From positions 44,892 to 108,891 of the forward strand of contig CAZTPX010000012.1 in assembly GCA_964615095.1 (NCBI GenBank): a DNA stretch of 64,000 nucleotides. The letters run 5' to 3'. Under the pieces are notes generated by a model, which saw only the letters and a program-made list of their open reading frames with translations, was not told the DNA's origin and did not search any database. The stretch is from JANXQG01 sp964615095. GTDB lineage: Bacteria; Planctomycetota; Planctomycetia; Pirellulales; Thermoguttaceae. Shown piece after piece: positions 52,808-60,695 of this stretch (position 1 is the stretch's first letter; each line of letters begins with the position of its first letter). Made by a program: the position numbers and the translations under genes.

Positions 52808-53959
52808 TCAACACCTTTCGCTCGAAGGATCGTTACTTTGCGCGGTCCCTTGCAGCCAGCGTTTCACGCCGCGTGCGCTCTGCCAAAGGTTGTTCCGCAA
52901 TCGCGGCAGCGTACGGTTGGGTACGACGCGCAAAGCCAGCAGAGGTCGGGCGGTGGCGCGGAAGTGGGCCTTGTAGGGCTCGTCGCCGCGAAGAAAATCA
53001 ATGGCCCGGCCGCCTTGCTCGATGGCCCGTTTCACCGTGGCGACGGTGATCAGTTGCCCCGGCTCGTCGGCCAGCCGCTGCGGATCGATGCCGCCCTGGT
53101 AACAGTAGGTGATGCCCTGGCCGGCCAATTGATATTCGGCGGCCGCGCTGCGGCCGTCAAGCTCCAGCAAGTGAAGCTGCAATTGACCGCTTAGCAACAG
53201 TCGCCGCGCGGCCGCGCGGTGAAAAGCCGCGAACCGCGGCGAGGCAAAGCAGCCGGCTTGGCCCAGCATTTGCCGCCGCTTCTGGTGCAGATCGACGAGC
53301 GTGTCCATGGCCAAGTCGAGTTGTCGGCAGTTCTCTGCCGTGCGCAACACGGCGCGGCCCGTCTGAAACCATTCGCGCTGTGCCCGGCGGAGCTGCTTGC
53401 GATGCCCCTTGGAGAGCAATGCCAAATACTCTTCCCACGTGCCGGGCAAGTCGAGCCGCCAGGCCCGCAGCGGTGAATTCTCGTAGCGCGAGCAGCCCCG
53501 CTCGTCAAGGTGCCGCAAGAGCCTCAACACGCCGGGATCTTCGGCATCCAGGCCGTCCAATTCGCAGAGGTCCCAACAATGACGAGCGCCGGCAACACAA
53601 TTCGGGCCGGTCAGGTGTGCCGCAAGGGCCTCGCTCACACGATCGGCGTCTTCGGGCAGGCAAAGAATGCCCGCATACTCGGAACAAACCTCCCCACTGC
53701 CCAGCCAACGCAGTACCCAGCCCTGGGTTGCCGATCGCCGCAGATACCAGGGGGCAATGCCTGCCAGCCGGCCGGAAGCATCGCCTACTCCCAGCACCAT
53801 GAGCCGCGTATCGAAATCGCCGGGCGATTGCGGCCCATAATGCCGCCACCAGCTCGAAAGCCAGGCCCAAGACCGAAAAGGAGCGCCGCGGGCCAAGCGG
53901 TCCCAAGATTCCGCGTGTGGGCAAATTTCGTCCCACGTAGAAAAAGCTATGATTTGCAT
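52808..53959 (-). CDS. GNAT-fold acetyltransferase of the CelD/BcsL type
   Basis: The 383-residue protein has the same architecture as the one at 29540: an N-terminal domain (WDRLARGAPFRSWAWLSSWW, APWYLRRSATQGWVLRWLG), the linker SKGHRKQLRRAQREWFQTGR and a C-terminal GNAT domain (LQLHLLELDGRSAAAEYQLA; YCYQGGIDPQRLADEPGQLI; AIDFLRGDEPYKAHF). The DFLRGDEPYKAHF end is characteristic of this EPS-linked family. It probably acylates an EPS sugar. It starts the minus-strand set with the deacetylase and glycosyltransferase. Confidence 0.85.
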   Translation of the reverse strand: MQIIAFSTWDEICPHAESWDRLARGAPFRSWAWLSSWWRHYGPQSPGDFDTRLMVLGVGDASGRLAGIAPWYLRRSATQGWVLRWLGSGEVCSEYAGILCLPEDADRVSEALAAHLTGPNCVAGARHCWDLCELDGLDAEDPGVLRLLRHLDERGCSRYENSPLRAWRLDLPGTWEEYLALLSKGHRKQLRRAQREWFQTGRAVLRTAENCRQLDLAMDTLVDLHQKRRQMLGQAGCFASPRFAAFHRAAARRLLLSGQLQLHLLELDGRSAAAEYQLAGQGITYCYQGGIDPQRLADEPGQLITVATVKRAIEQGGRAIDFLRGDEPYKAHFRATARPLLALRVVPNRTLPRLRNNLWQSARGVKRWLQGTAQSNDPSSERC

Positions 53960-54039
53960 ACATAAATCTCCGTCACGCCAACGGTATAAGCAAGTTATTT
54001 TCAGGATTCGCGGGAATTACACGGCACGAAGCCCGGACC

Positions 54040-54078
54040 TGTTGCGGGGGATGAACGCGACGTTGACTTTTGGCAACA
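54040..54078. promoter_or_regulatory. TGTTG-N8-CAACA palindrome and degenerate partner upstream of the wzz-like gene
   Basis: The site CGTTGACTTTTGGCAACA (54061-54078) is preceded exactly 21 bp upstream by a degenerate copy, TGTTGCGGGGGATGAACG (54040-54057). The better site ends 98 bases before the -24/-12 element at 54176. It could also serve the divergent acetyltransferase gene, which starts at 53959. Confidence 0.6.
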
Positions 54079-54175
54079 TGCCGGCGGGCGAAATTGGGCA
54101 CCGCGACGGTACCTGACGGAGTCCTGGCTGCGATTCGAGGAGGAAATACGATGCCGGACTGTCGGGCCGCGACAG

Positions 54176-54192
54176 TTGGCATCGAGTTTGCT
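54176..54192 (+). promoter_or_regulatory. Sigma-54 promoter of the wzz-like gene
   Basis: TTGGCATCGAGTTTGCT matches the -24/-12 consensus (TTGGCACG-N4-TTGCT) except at the seventh base (C) of the first half, where the site has T. GG and GC are ten bases apart, and the GC is 48 bases before the ATG at 54239. Confidence 0.75.
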
Positions 54193-54238
54193 CCGCAGTT
54201 ACTCGAACCATGTCAACTTTGGAAGGAGAATCCAAGCG

Positions 54239-55813
54239 ATGAACGTCGAGCCAAATTCGGTAGCGGGACCACGAGAGCTAGGCCGCCTTTTAGCCGTCTA
54301 CTGGCGGCGATGGGTCGTCGTCACGTTGCTGGCCGCCGGTGCCGCGGTGGCCTATGTCCTGGTGGCGCCCAAGACATGGCAAGCCTCGCAGGCTCTGATC
54401 GTGCGCAACGAGGCTGTCGGCAACGAGACGGATGCGGGCAAGTTCCGTGGGGCCGAGGACCTCAAGAGCATTGAGGAAACGATCTTGGAGTTATCCAAGA
54501 GCCGCGGCGTGCTCGAAGCAACGCTGCGAGAAACCGGCCTTCCCACTGGCGATGCCCGGCCTTCCGACTGGCCCACCGACCGGAACATCGAAAGCCTGCA
54601 AAGGGCCGTGAAAATTGTCCCGCCCAAGGGTGTCGAGTTCGGCGCCTCGGAAGTCTTTTACCTGGAGGTTTGTGACAAGGACCGCGGGCGGGCGGCAATG
54701 CTCGGTTCGGCGCTGTGCCGCCAGTTGCAGCTTCATCTGCAAGAGATCCGCGATGCCAAGGCGCAGAGCATGATCGGCGAGTTGGACAAGGCGGTGCAAT
54801 TGGCCCGTTCCGATTTGTACGCCGCGACGCTCAAATTGACCGCAATGGAAAAAGAGGTCGGCAGCGACCTGCCGGAACTGCGCTCGCTGCTGGATGCGAA
54901 CTCCAGCGACACCTCGCTGCGCCGCACCGTCTCGGAAATCGAGAGCGAGTTGCGGCAATCTCGGGCCGCGGAGAAGGCCAACCGGCAATTGCTGGCCTTG
55001 CTCGAGCAGGCCCAGGCCGATCCGGCCCGACTGATGGCCGCGCCAAACCGTCTGTTGGAATCGCAGCCTGTCCTGCGGCGGCTAAAGGAGGGGCTGGTCG
55101 ATGCGCAACTTCGCACGGCGGCTTTGCAGAGCCGAATGTCGGCCGAGCATCCCGCCGTGGTTTCCGCCAAGGAAACGGAAGCCCTGGTTGCCGGCCGCCT
55201 GCACGCCGAGCTTTCCGCCGCGGTCCGCAGCCTCCAGTCGGAACTGGCGCTGGACGCCAATCGCCTGGAAATGCTGGAGCATCAGCGCAGCAACGCAGCC
55301 GCCCGGCTGACCCGCCTGGCTGCCTTGAGGGCCACATATACGAACGTTCTCAGCGAAACGACGAACCGCGCCAGGTTGCTCGACCGGGCCGAGCAGAACC
55401 TCGCCAGCGCCCGATCCAACAGCGCCAGCGCCAAGGCCGCCAGCCTGATCACGTGCGTCGGCGCCCCCGATACCGGTGCAGGCCCGGTCGGACCCAGTAA
55501 TGCGACGATCATACTGGCCGGCCTGTTAGGCGGTTTGCTGACAGGGATCGGCCTCGTTTGGCTTACTGCGCCAGCCGCGACGGCAGCCACTGCCCAGCGA
55601 CAGGCTGCTTTGCCGGTGGTGGCTGCTGTTCCCCCGACTATGCCGGCCCCAGTCCTTCCCTATGCCGTACCCCTACCGCAGCAGGCCGTTCCCTTGCCGC
55701 CGCGAGGCGAGCCTTGGAGCAAGACGGTGGCCGCCCACGGCAGCCTGAACTGCACTCGCGCCCTCAAGGTCTTGAATGAGCAAGGGAAGCTCAGCGGCGC
55801 CTCGGTATCGTAG
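54239..55813 (+). CDS. Wzz/GumC-like polysaccharide chain-length or export protein
   Basis: The ATG at 54239 lies behind GGAAGGAGAA. The 524-residue protein has an N-terminal TM helix (RWVVVTLLAAGAAVAYVLVA) and a long periplasmic coiled-coil (ELDKAVQLARSDLYAATLKL; LQSELALDANRLEMLEHQRS). A second TM helix follows (ATIILAGLLGGLLTGIGLVW), the Wzz/GumC layout of polysaccharide co-polymerases. There is no fused tyrosine-kinase domain; a Pro-rich tail ends the protein. It probably controls chain length of the EPS and may contact an outer-membrane channel not encoded here. Confidence 0.85.
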   Translation: MNVEPNSVAGPRELGRLLAVYWRRWVVVTLLAAGAAVAYVLVAPKTWQASQALIVRNEAVGNETDAGKFRGAEDLKSIEETILELSKSRGVLEATLRETGLPTGDARPSDWPTDRNIESLQRAVKIVPPKGVEFGASEVFYLEVCDKDRGRAAMLGSALCRQLQLHLQEIRDAKAQSMIGELDKAVQLARSDLYAATLKLTAMEKEVGSDLPELRSLLDANSSDTSLRRTVSEIESELRQSRAAEKANRQLLALLEQAQADPARLMAAPNRLLESQPVLRRLKEGLVDAQLRTAALQSRMSAEHPAVVSAKETEALVAGRLHAELSAAVRSLQSELALDANRLEMLEHQRSNAAARLTRLAALRATYTNVLSETTNRARLLDRAEQNLASARSNSASAKAASLITCVGAPDTGAGPVGPSNATIILAGLLGGLLTGIGLVWLTAPAATAATAQRQAALPVVAAVPPTMPAPVLPYAVPLPQQAVPLPPRGEPWSKTVAAHGSLNCTRALKVLNEQGKLSGASVS

Positions 55814-55823
55814 TGCAGCCGTG

Positions 55824-57269
55824 CTAAGAGCGTTCGGAAGAAATGCCCAATGTTGGAGTCCCGCCTTTAGGCGGAGTTCTCGGACATTCCGGCTGGAACC
55901 GGGACTCCAACCCGATCGTTTCTTCCGAACTCCCCAAGGGCCGTACCGCAGCATTCATTCCGGCGGCGAAGAACAAGAGGATATTCGACATGGGAACCAG
56001 TGCGATCTGATGGAACATGCCGTTGACCAGGTAGGCCGACAACAGGGCGAGGAAGAAAAGTCCCTGCTGTCGAACCCAAAGCGGCGCTTCGGCGGCGCGC
56101 CACAGCCGCCAGGCATCGTGGCCCCACAACGCCAGTAAGGTCAGAAAAAGCCCCAACCCGACCAGGCCCGTCTCGGTGACGATGCCGAACAGCAGATTGT
56201 GCGCCACGTACATCCGGCTTTTCTCCAGGACCAGGTCGGTCGACCGGTCGGCCAGATAGTTCTTGTGTTCCGGCACATACTGGCAGAAACCGCATCCCCA
56301 CAACGGCCGATCCTGGACCATCAGCCAGGCCACCTGGGCCATGATTGGCCGCAGCGCCACGGAGTCGGCTGTCTCACGGGCCGTCAGGTCCTTGTCGCGT
56401 TTGAAGGCCACAAACTGATCCCAATTGGCTGCCGTAAGGGCTCCACCGAATAGGATGGTGGCCCCCAGCACGGGTACGCGCCAGTTCGACGGCATGCTCA
56501 GACCCACAATCACAACCAGCCCCAACCCTGCGCCCATCCAAACGCTGCGTGTCATCGTGCTATAGAAAGCTAAGGCGAATAGCAGTGCCGCCAACGCCAA
56601 GCCGCAGCGCCCATAGCGACCCAGACGCGGCCAGAACATCAAAACCGCACTAAAACAGGCCACAAGCTGGATGCCAGTAATGATGGGGTGCAGCAATGGA
56701 CCGCGTCCGCGTCCGACGAATTCGGCCGTCTTGTCGGTCATCGAGGTCACAATATATCGGGGATAGACCAGGTTGTATGCCTCGAACCGCTCGGCGATTA
56801 CGGTCACGGCCAGATAGATGCCAAAAACCGCCAGGCAGGCGAGAACCACGGCATTCTGCCGGCAATCGAGCCGCGACTGCCGCACGACCCAGTAAATGCC
56901 CAGGGGCATGACATACCACAGGAGAAGATTCACCAGGGGCGTCAGGCCGGCGCCGTGGGGATCGGTCAATAAGGTCCGCACCCCAAGGTAGGCCACCAGG
57001 GCCAGGACCGCTTTGTCGGCCGCTTGTAGTGGTTTGGGATCGGTCCAACCCCGTTGCCGCCAGATCAGATAGAGCAGCATAACCACGCCCCAGAAGACGC
57101 GATCGATAGTCAGCCGCGCCGCGCCGGCGTTAAAGCTGAAAAAATCAACGCTCAGACAGGTCGCCGCGGCCATGAACAGCAGGCATCCGGCCAACGGTCC
57201 GCCACGAAACAGGACCACGCCGGTCCAGACCAACGCACAGACGGCGACAATTACGACGATGATTTCCAT
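55824..57269 (-). CDS. O-antigen ligase/Wzy-like polymerase with a repeat-derived C terminus
   Basis: The 481-residue polytopic protein has about 12 TM helices and the large periplasmic loop of the Wzy/WaaL family, with ETGLVGLGLFLTLLALWGHD and MVQDRPLWGCGFCQYVPEHK. It probably polymerises or ligates EPS units in the periplasm. The last 33 or so residues (RFQPECPRTPPKGGTPTLGI) are encoded by a hairpin repeat at 55832-55930 and have no membrane character; the original C terminus was probably near LGSSEE. It converges with the wzz-like gene, 10 bases apart. Confidence 0.8.
   Translation of the reverse strand: MEIIVVIVAVCALVWTGVVLFRGGPLAGCLLFMAAATCLSVDFFSFNAGAARLTIDRVFWGVVMLLYLIWRQRGWTDPKPLQAADKAVLALVAYLGVRTLLTDPHGAGLTPLVNLLLWYVMPLGIYWVVRQSRLDCRQNAVVLACLAVFGIYLAVTVIAERFEAYNLVYPRYIVTSMTDKTAEFVGRGRGPLLHPIITGIQLVACFSAVLMFWPRLGRYGRCGLALAALLFALAFYSTMTRSVWMGAGLGLVVIVGLSMPSNWRVPVLGATILFGGALTAANWDQFVAFKRDKDLTARETADSVALRPIMAQVAWLMVQDRPLWGCGFCQYVPEHKNYLADRSTDLVLEKSRMYVAHNLLFGIVTETGLVGLGLFLTLLALWGHDAWRLWRAAEAPLWVRQQGLFFLALLSAYLVNGMFHQIALVPMSNILLFFAAGMNAAVRPLGSSEETIGLESRFQPECPRTPPKGGTPTLGISSERS
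55832..55930. repeat. GTTCGGAAGAAATG...TTGGAGTCCCG hairpin inside the ligase gene 3' end
   Basis: Outer arms GTTCGGAAGAAA (55832-55843) and its mirror (55919-55930) enclose TTGGAGTCCCG (55853-55863) against 55900-55910. The family also occurs at 63384-63490 and, more diverged, 38409-38508. This copy is translated as the end of the O-antigen-ligase-like protein. Confidence 0.8.
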
Positions 57270-57336
57270 GGCCAGGATTGGGAGAAGTTTTGTGGTTCTG
57301 CAAACTCTAAAACATAGGTCATGACATGCCCCTGCG

Positions 57337-57375
57337 CGTTGCTTTTCCGGCTACCGATGTTGCCAATTGGCAACG
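57337..57375. promoter_or_regulatory. TGTTG-N8-CAACA palindrome and degenerate partner upstream of the priming transferase
   Basis: The palindrome TGTTGCCAATTGGCAACG (57358-57375) is preceded 21 bp upstream by a degenerate site (CGTTGCTTTTCCGGCTAC, 57337-57354). It ends 95 bases before the -24/-12 element at 57470, the same arrangement as at the gene 54239. Confidence 0.65.
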
Positions 57376-57469
57376 CTTGGCGCAATCCAAGATTGGCGGC
57401 ACCTGGCGTTTTGATCGGACTGTGACGGTTGTACGATTTAGCCGGCCGCCTCGATCGCGGGAGAGGCTC

Positions 57470-57486
57470 TTGGCGCGCGGGTTGCT
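57470..57486 (+). promoter_or_regulatory. Sigma-54 promoter of the priming sugar transferase
   Basis: TTGGCGCGCGGGTTGCT matches TTGGCACG-N4-TTGCT except for one base, with GG and GC ten bases apart. The GC is 47 bases before the ATG at 57532. It is the best sigma-54 match in the window. Confidence 0.8.
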
Positions 57487-57531
57487 CTAGGTTGCCACGG
57501 ATGCGTTTCCGACCCTATTGAGGAACTGCCG

Positions 57532-58224
57532 ATGATCCTGGTGAATACCCTGCCGACAGCCGTCTCGCTCATTGACCGCAACTTGGCCGCCGGTCTCCCC
57601 GTGGTCGCTCCCGAAGGCAACGCCTCGCAGACGTACCAGGTCGTCAAGCGGTTGCTGGACATCGCTGTATCGTTGACCCTGATTCTCGTCCTTTCGCCGC
57701 TGCTCCTCGCGCTGCTTATCGTGCTCTCGATCACCACGCGCGGCAAGCCGTTGTTCTGGCAGCGCCGCGCCGGCCACCTGGGCAAGACCTTCTGGATGGC
57801 CAAGTTCCGCAGCATGTGTCTGGACGCGGACCAGGTCAAGCACACGATCATCAACGAGAGCGCCGGCCCCGTGTTCAAGAATCGTCGCGACCCGCGCGTT
57901 ACCCGCTTGGGCCGGATCCTGCGAAAGACGAGTTTGGACGAAACGCCGCAGTTGTTTCACGTACTCTTGGGGCAGATGTCGCTGGTCGGTCCGCGGCCGC
58001 TGGACGTCCGCGAAGTGGCCCGTTTCGCCCCCTGGCAGGCCCGCCGCCTGGCGGTGAAGCCGGGGCTGACATGCCTCTGGCAGATCAGCGGCCGCAGCGA
58101 CATCGGCTTCGACGACTGGTCGCGGATGGACCTCTGGTACGTGCGCAACCAGAGCCTGGCCACGGACATCGGGCTGCTCTGGCGGACGCCGCTGTGCGTG
58201 CTGGGCTGCAAGGGGGCCTATTAA
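57532..58224 (+). CDS. Undecaprenyl-phosphate sugar-1-phosphate transferase (priming transferase)
   Basis: This enzyme starts EPS repeat-unit synthesis by moving a sugar-1-phosphate to undecaprenyl phosphate. The 230-residue protein has a membrane hairpin (YQVVKRLLDIAVSLTLILVL). The catalytic core of the bacterial sugar transferase family follows: KPLFWQRRAGHLGKTFWMAK, FRSMCLDADQ, TRLGRILRKTSLDETPQLFH and VLLGQMSLVGPRPL, then KPGLTCLWQISGRSDIGFDD. It lacks the extra N-terminal membrane domain of WbaP, so it is the short PglC-like form. A GAGGAAC site precedes the ATG. Confidence 0.93.
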   Translation: MILVNTLPTAVSLIDRNLAAGLPVVAPEGNASQTYQVVKRLLDIAVSLTLILVLSPLLLALLIVLSITTRGKPLFWQRRAGHLGKTFWMAKFRSMCLDADQVKHTIINESAGPVFKNRRDPRVTRLGRILRKTSLDETPQLFHVLLGQMSLVGPRPLDVREVARFAPWQARRLAVKPGLTCLWQISGRSDIGFDDWSRMDLWYVRNQSLATDIGLLWRTPLCVLGCKGAY

Positions 58225-58731
58225 CTGCAAAAAATCTGGCATTCAACTGCAATAAAAGCCGCCCTTTCCGCATTTACATAGCTGGCACAAGTTCCCTATG
58301 TAAAACGGAGTTCATTCCGTTTCCCTGAAATAGGCAAGGCAACGGAATAAATTACCTTCTACGTAGATTTTGTAGTCGAACACCCCCACTGTAGATGGGC
58401 GTGGGGATTGACAGCATCGAATGATTATGTTACGTTGATAGCTTAAAGTCGGGGTACTTTCCACTCGCTTAGGAGCAATTCGCGGCAGTCCTTTGGGAGT
58501 CGTTTTCCGTCCGCGGTGCGGGGTGAGCCAACAGCGTAAAGCTGGCTTCTCGGGAAGTTCCTTGGACTGGGTCGCCCCGCTGGATTGACACAAATTGACC
58601 GGACGAGTTTCGGCGAGTGTAGCATTACGCGACGAATCATTGGTTTCGGCCGTAGGCCAGGGTCGAGCCAATGTTAGTTCATAGACATCCGTTAGGGCAA
58701 GGACAGGACATCCTTTTCAGGGAGTTGAGCG
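58225..58731. other. 507-base gap upstream of the LEPR-XLL-type gene
   Basis: The gap has an ACGGAGTTCATTCCGT hairpin near 58300-58315 and AGGCAACGGAATAAATTAC text shared with 27860-27885. A small hairpin (CCCCACTGTAGATGGGCGTGGGG) lies near 58384-58406. A GGAG site precedes the ATG at 58732. No -24/-12 match with correct spacing was found, although TGGCACAAGTTCCCT near 58283 is partly similar. No gene is supported. Confidence 0.55.
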
Positions 58732-60669
58732 ATGAAAAAGAATAGTCGACGATTGTCGATCGAGCCGTTGGAGGACCGATCGCTGTTGAGTGTTGCCTTG
58801 GGCATTTCGCCAAGTGTGCTTCCCACGTCGGCAGCGGGGTTGTCCGGCGCGACGCAGGCCCCGTCAGGGCCAAGCGGAACCGTGGCTTCGCAAATGTTCC
58901 TGCGGTTGCCACCGATGGTGCCGGCAGGGGTGCCCGTGCAGGTCGTGGCCTTTGCTACGGACGCGCAAGGCGTTCCTTACACCGGCACTGCGACGCTTAC
59001 GTGTACCGACACTGCGGCCACGTTTGGCAGCAACGTGTCATCCGGCGAAGTATCGTTTACGAACGGCAAAGCCTCCTTCTCGGTGACCTTTGCCACCGCC
59101 GGGTCACAGAGCCTGACGCTTACGGACGACGCCGACAACACGATTACCGCCACGGCCTCGACCACGGTGATGACGGCCCCCAGCCCGACTCCCATTCCCA
59201 CGCCCGTTGCGGCCACGCAATTGGCGATCCTGTTGCCCTCCACGGTGCCCGAAGGCGTGCCGGTATTAGTCCAGGCCGTAGCCGAGGACGCCAGCGGCAA
59301 CCCCACACCGAGCTATAACGGTACGGCGTCGCTGAGCATCGCCAACGGCAGCGCCACGTTGATCGACAGCGCCGCGTTGGGCGGCAGCACCACGTTGGGC
59401 GGCAGCACCACGTCGAGCGGCTCGCTGCCTGCTAATATCACCTTCAACAACGGCCGCGCCATGTTCGCGCTGGTCTTTACCGAGTCGGGCACGCCCACCT
59501 TGACGATGACCGACACCGTTACCTCCTCGATTAGCGGGTCCGCCGAGGTCACGGTGGTGGCAACCCCAGGTCCGACCCCCATCCCAACGCCGACTCCGGC
59601 CGCGGCGACGCAACTCGTGCTGTTCGTACCCTGGACAACGGTGCCCGAAGGCGTGCCGGTCATGGTCCAAGCCGTGGCCGAGGATGCCAATGGCAACCCG
59701 GTGCCGAGTTATGACGGCACGGCAGCGGTCACTTGTACCGATAGCGATGCCACGTTCCCCGCCAGCGTGACCTTCAAAGACGGCCATGTCTCGATCCCGG
59801 TGACCTTCGGCAGCACGGGCTCGCAGACCCTGACGCTCACGGACAGCACCAATAACATCGGCGGTTCACTCACGGTCACGGTGGCCACGGCCCCCACGCC
59901 GACGCCCGGTCCGATTCCCACGCCGCCGCCAGCACCGCTGCCGCCGCCGATCACCCAGGAGCAGTTTGTGATCATGTTGCCGCCGGTGGTGCCTAGCGGC
60001 GTGCAGATCAACGTGCATGCCGTCGTGGTCGGTCCCACCAGCGCCGCATCGGCACAGGGTTACTCGGGCACGGCGACGCTCAGCAGCAGCGACGGCAAGG
60101 CTACCTCGGGAGGCCAGAACTTGCCCGTCACCGTGACCTTCAGCAACGGACAAGCATCGTTCCCGGTGACCTTCGGCAGCGGGGGCTCGCAGTCGCTGAC
60201 GCTCGTCAGCAGCGACGGGTCGATGACCGGTACAGCTTCGACCATGGTGGTCACACCGATTCCCACGCCGCCTCCGGTGGCCGCGCCGACGCAATTCGTG
60301 TTGCAACTGCCGCCCACAATGGGGCCGCAGAACGGCGTGGCGGAAAACACGTTGGTGATTATCAAGGCCACGGCCGAGGACGCCAACGGTAATCCTGTCG
60401 CCTTCAACGGCACGGCGACACTTTCCATCTCGGGCGGCACGGCAATCTTTGGCAACCCGCAGCTTCCTGTCCCCGTGGTAACGCTGCCCGTTGATGTGAC
60501 GTTCGTCGATGGTGTAGCGCAGTTGCCGTTGACCTTCACCTCGGTGGGCGCGGACGTTTTGACGCTTACCGACGACTTGAACCAGCAGGTTACCGGTTCA
60601 CTCGACGTCAACGTGCTCGGTCCGTCGGGGCCGCCGACTCCGGGTCCCTTGTCAGCCTCGGCCGGATAA
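58732..60669 (+). CDS. Surface protein with LEPR-XLL-like N terminus and five Ig-like repeats
   Basis: The N terminus MKKNSRRLSIEPLEDRSLLS matches the LEPR-XLL-type export motif typical of planctomycete surface proteins. The remaining 600 residues are about five Ig-like (Big_1/invasin-type) repeats. Each opens like LPSTVPEGVPVLVQAVAEDA or LPPMVPAGVPVQVVAFATDA and closes with SQSLTLTDDADNTITATAST. They are joined by Pro/Thr linkers (PTPIPTPVAATQ; PTPIPTPTPAAATQ). It is therefore a long rigid extracellular protein. There is no C-terminal sorting signal. It is followed after 26 bases by a PEP-CTERM protein. Confidence 0.85.
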   Translation: MKKNSRRLSIEPLEDRSLLSVALGISPSVLPTSAAGLSGATQAPSGPSGTVASQMFLRLPPMVPAGVPVQVVAFATDAQGVPYTGTATLTCTDTAATFGSNVSSGEVSFTNGKASFSVTFATAGSQSLTLTDDADNTITATASTTVMTAPSPTPIPTPVAATQLAILLPSTVPEGVPVLVQAVAEDASGNPTPSYNGTASLSIANGSATLIDSAALGGSTTLGGSTTSSGSLPANITFNNGRAMFALVFTESGTPTLTMTDTVTSSISGSAEVTVVATPGPTPIPTPTPAAATQLVLFVPWTTVPEGVPVMVQAVAEDANGNPVPSYDGTAAVTCTDSDATFPASVTFKDGHVSIPVTFGSTGSQTLTLTDSTNNIGGSLTVTVATAPTPTPGPIPTPPPAPLPPPITQEQFVIMLPPVVPSGVQINVHAVVVGPTSAASAQGYSGTATLSSSDGKATSGGQNLPVTVTFSNGQASFPVTFGSGGSQSLTLVSSDGSMTGTASTMVVTPIPTPPPVAAPTQFVLQLPPTMGPQNGVAENTLVIIKATAEDANGNPVAFNGTATLSISGGTAIFGNPQLPVPVVTLPVDVTFVDGVAQLPLTFTSVGADVLTLTDDLNQQVTGSLDVNVLGPSGPPTPGPLSASAG

Positions 60670-60695
60670 AAGGGGACGCTAAAGTTCTGTACAAC

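Noticed and set aside
58283..58299. TGGCACAAGTTCCCT as a sigma-54 promoter of the LEPR-XLL-type gene
   Set aside because: The -12 GC is missing at ten-base spacing, and no TGTTG-N8-CAACA site is nearby.
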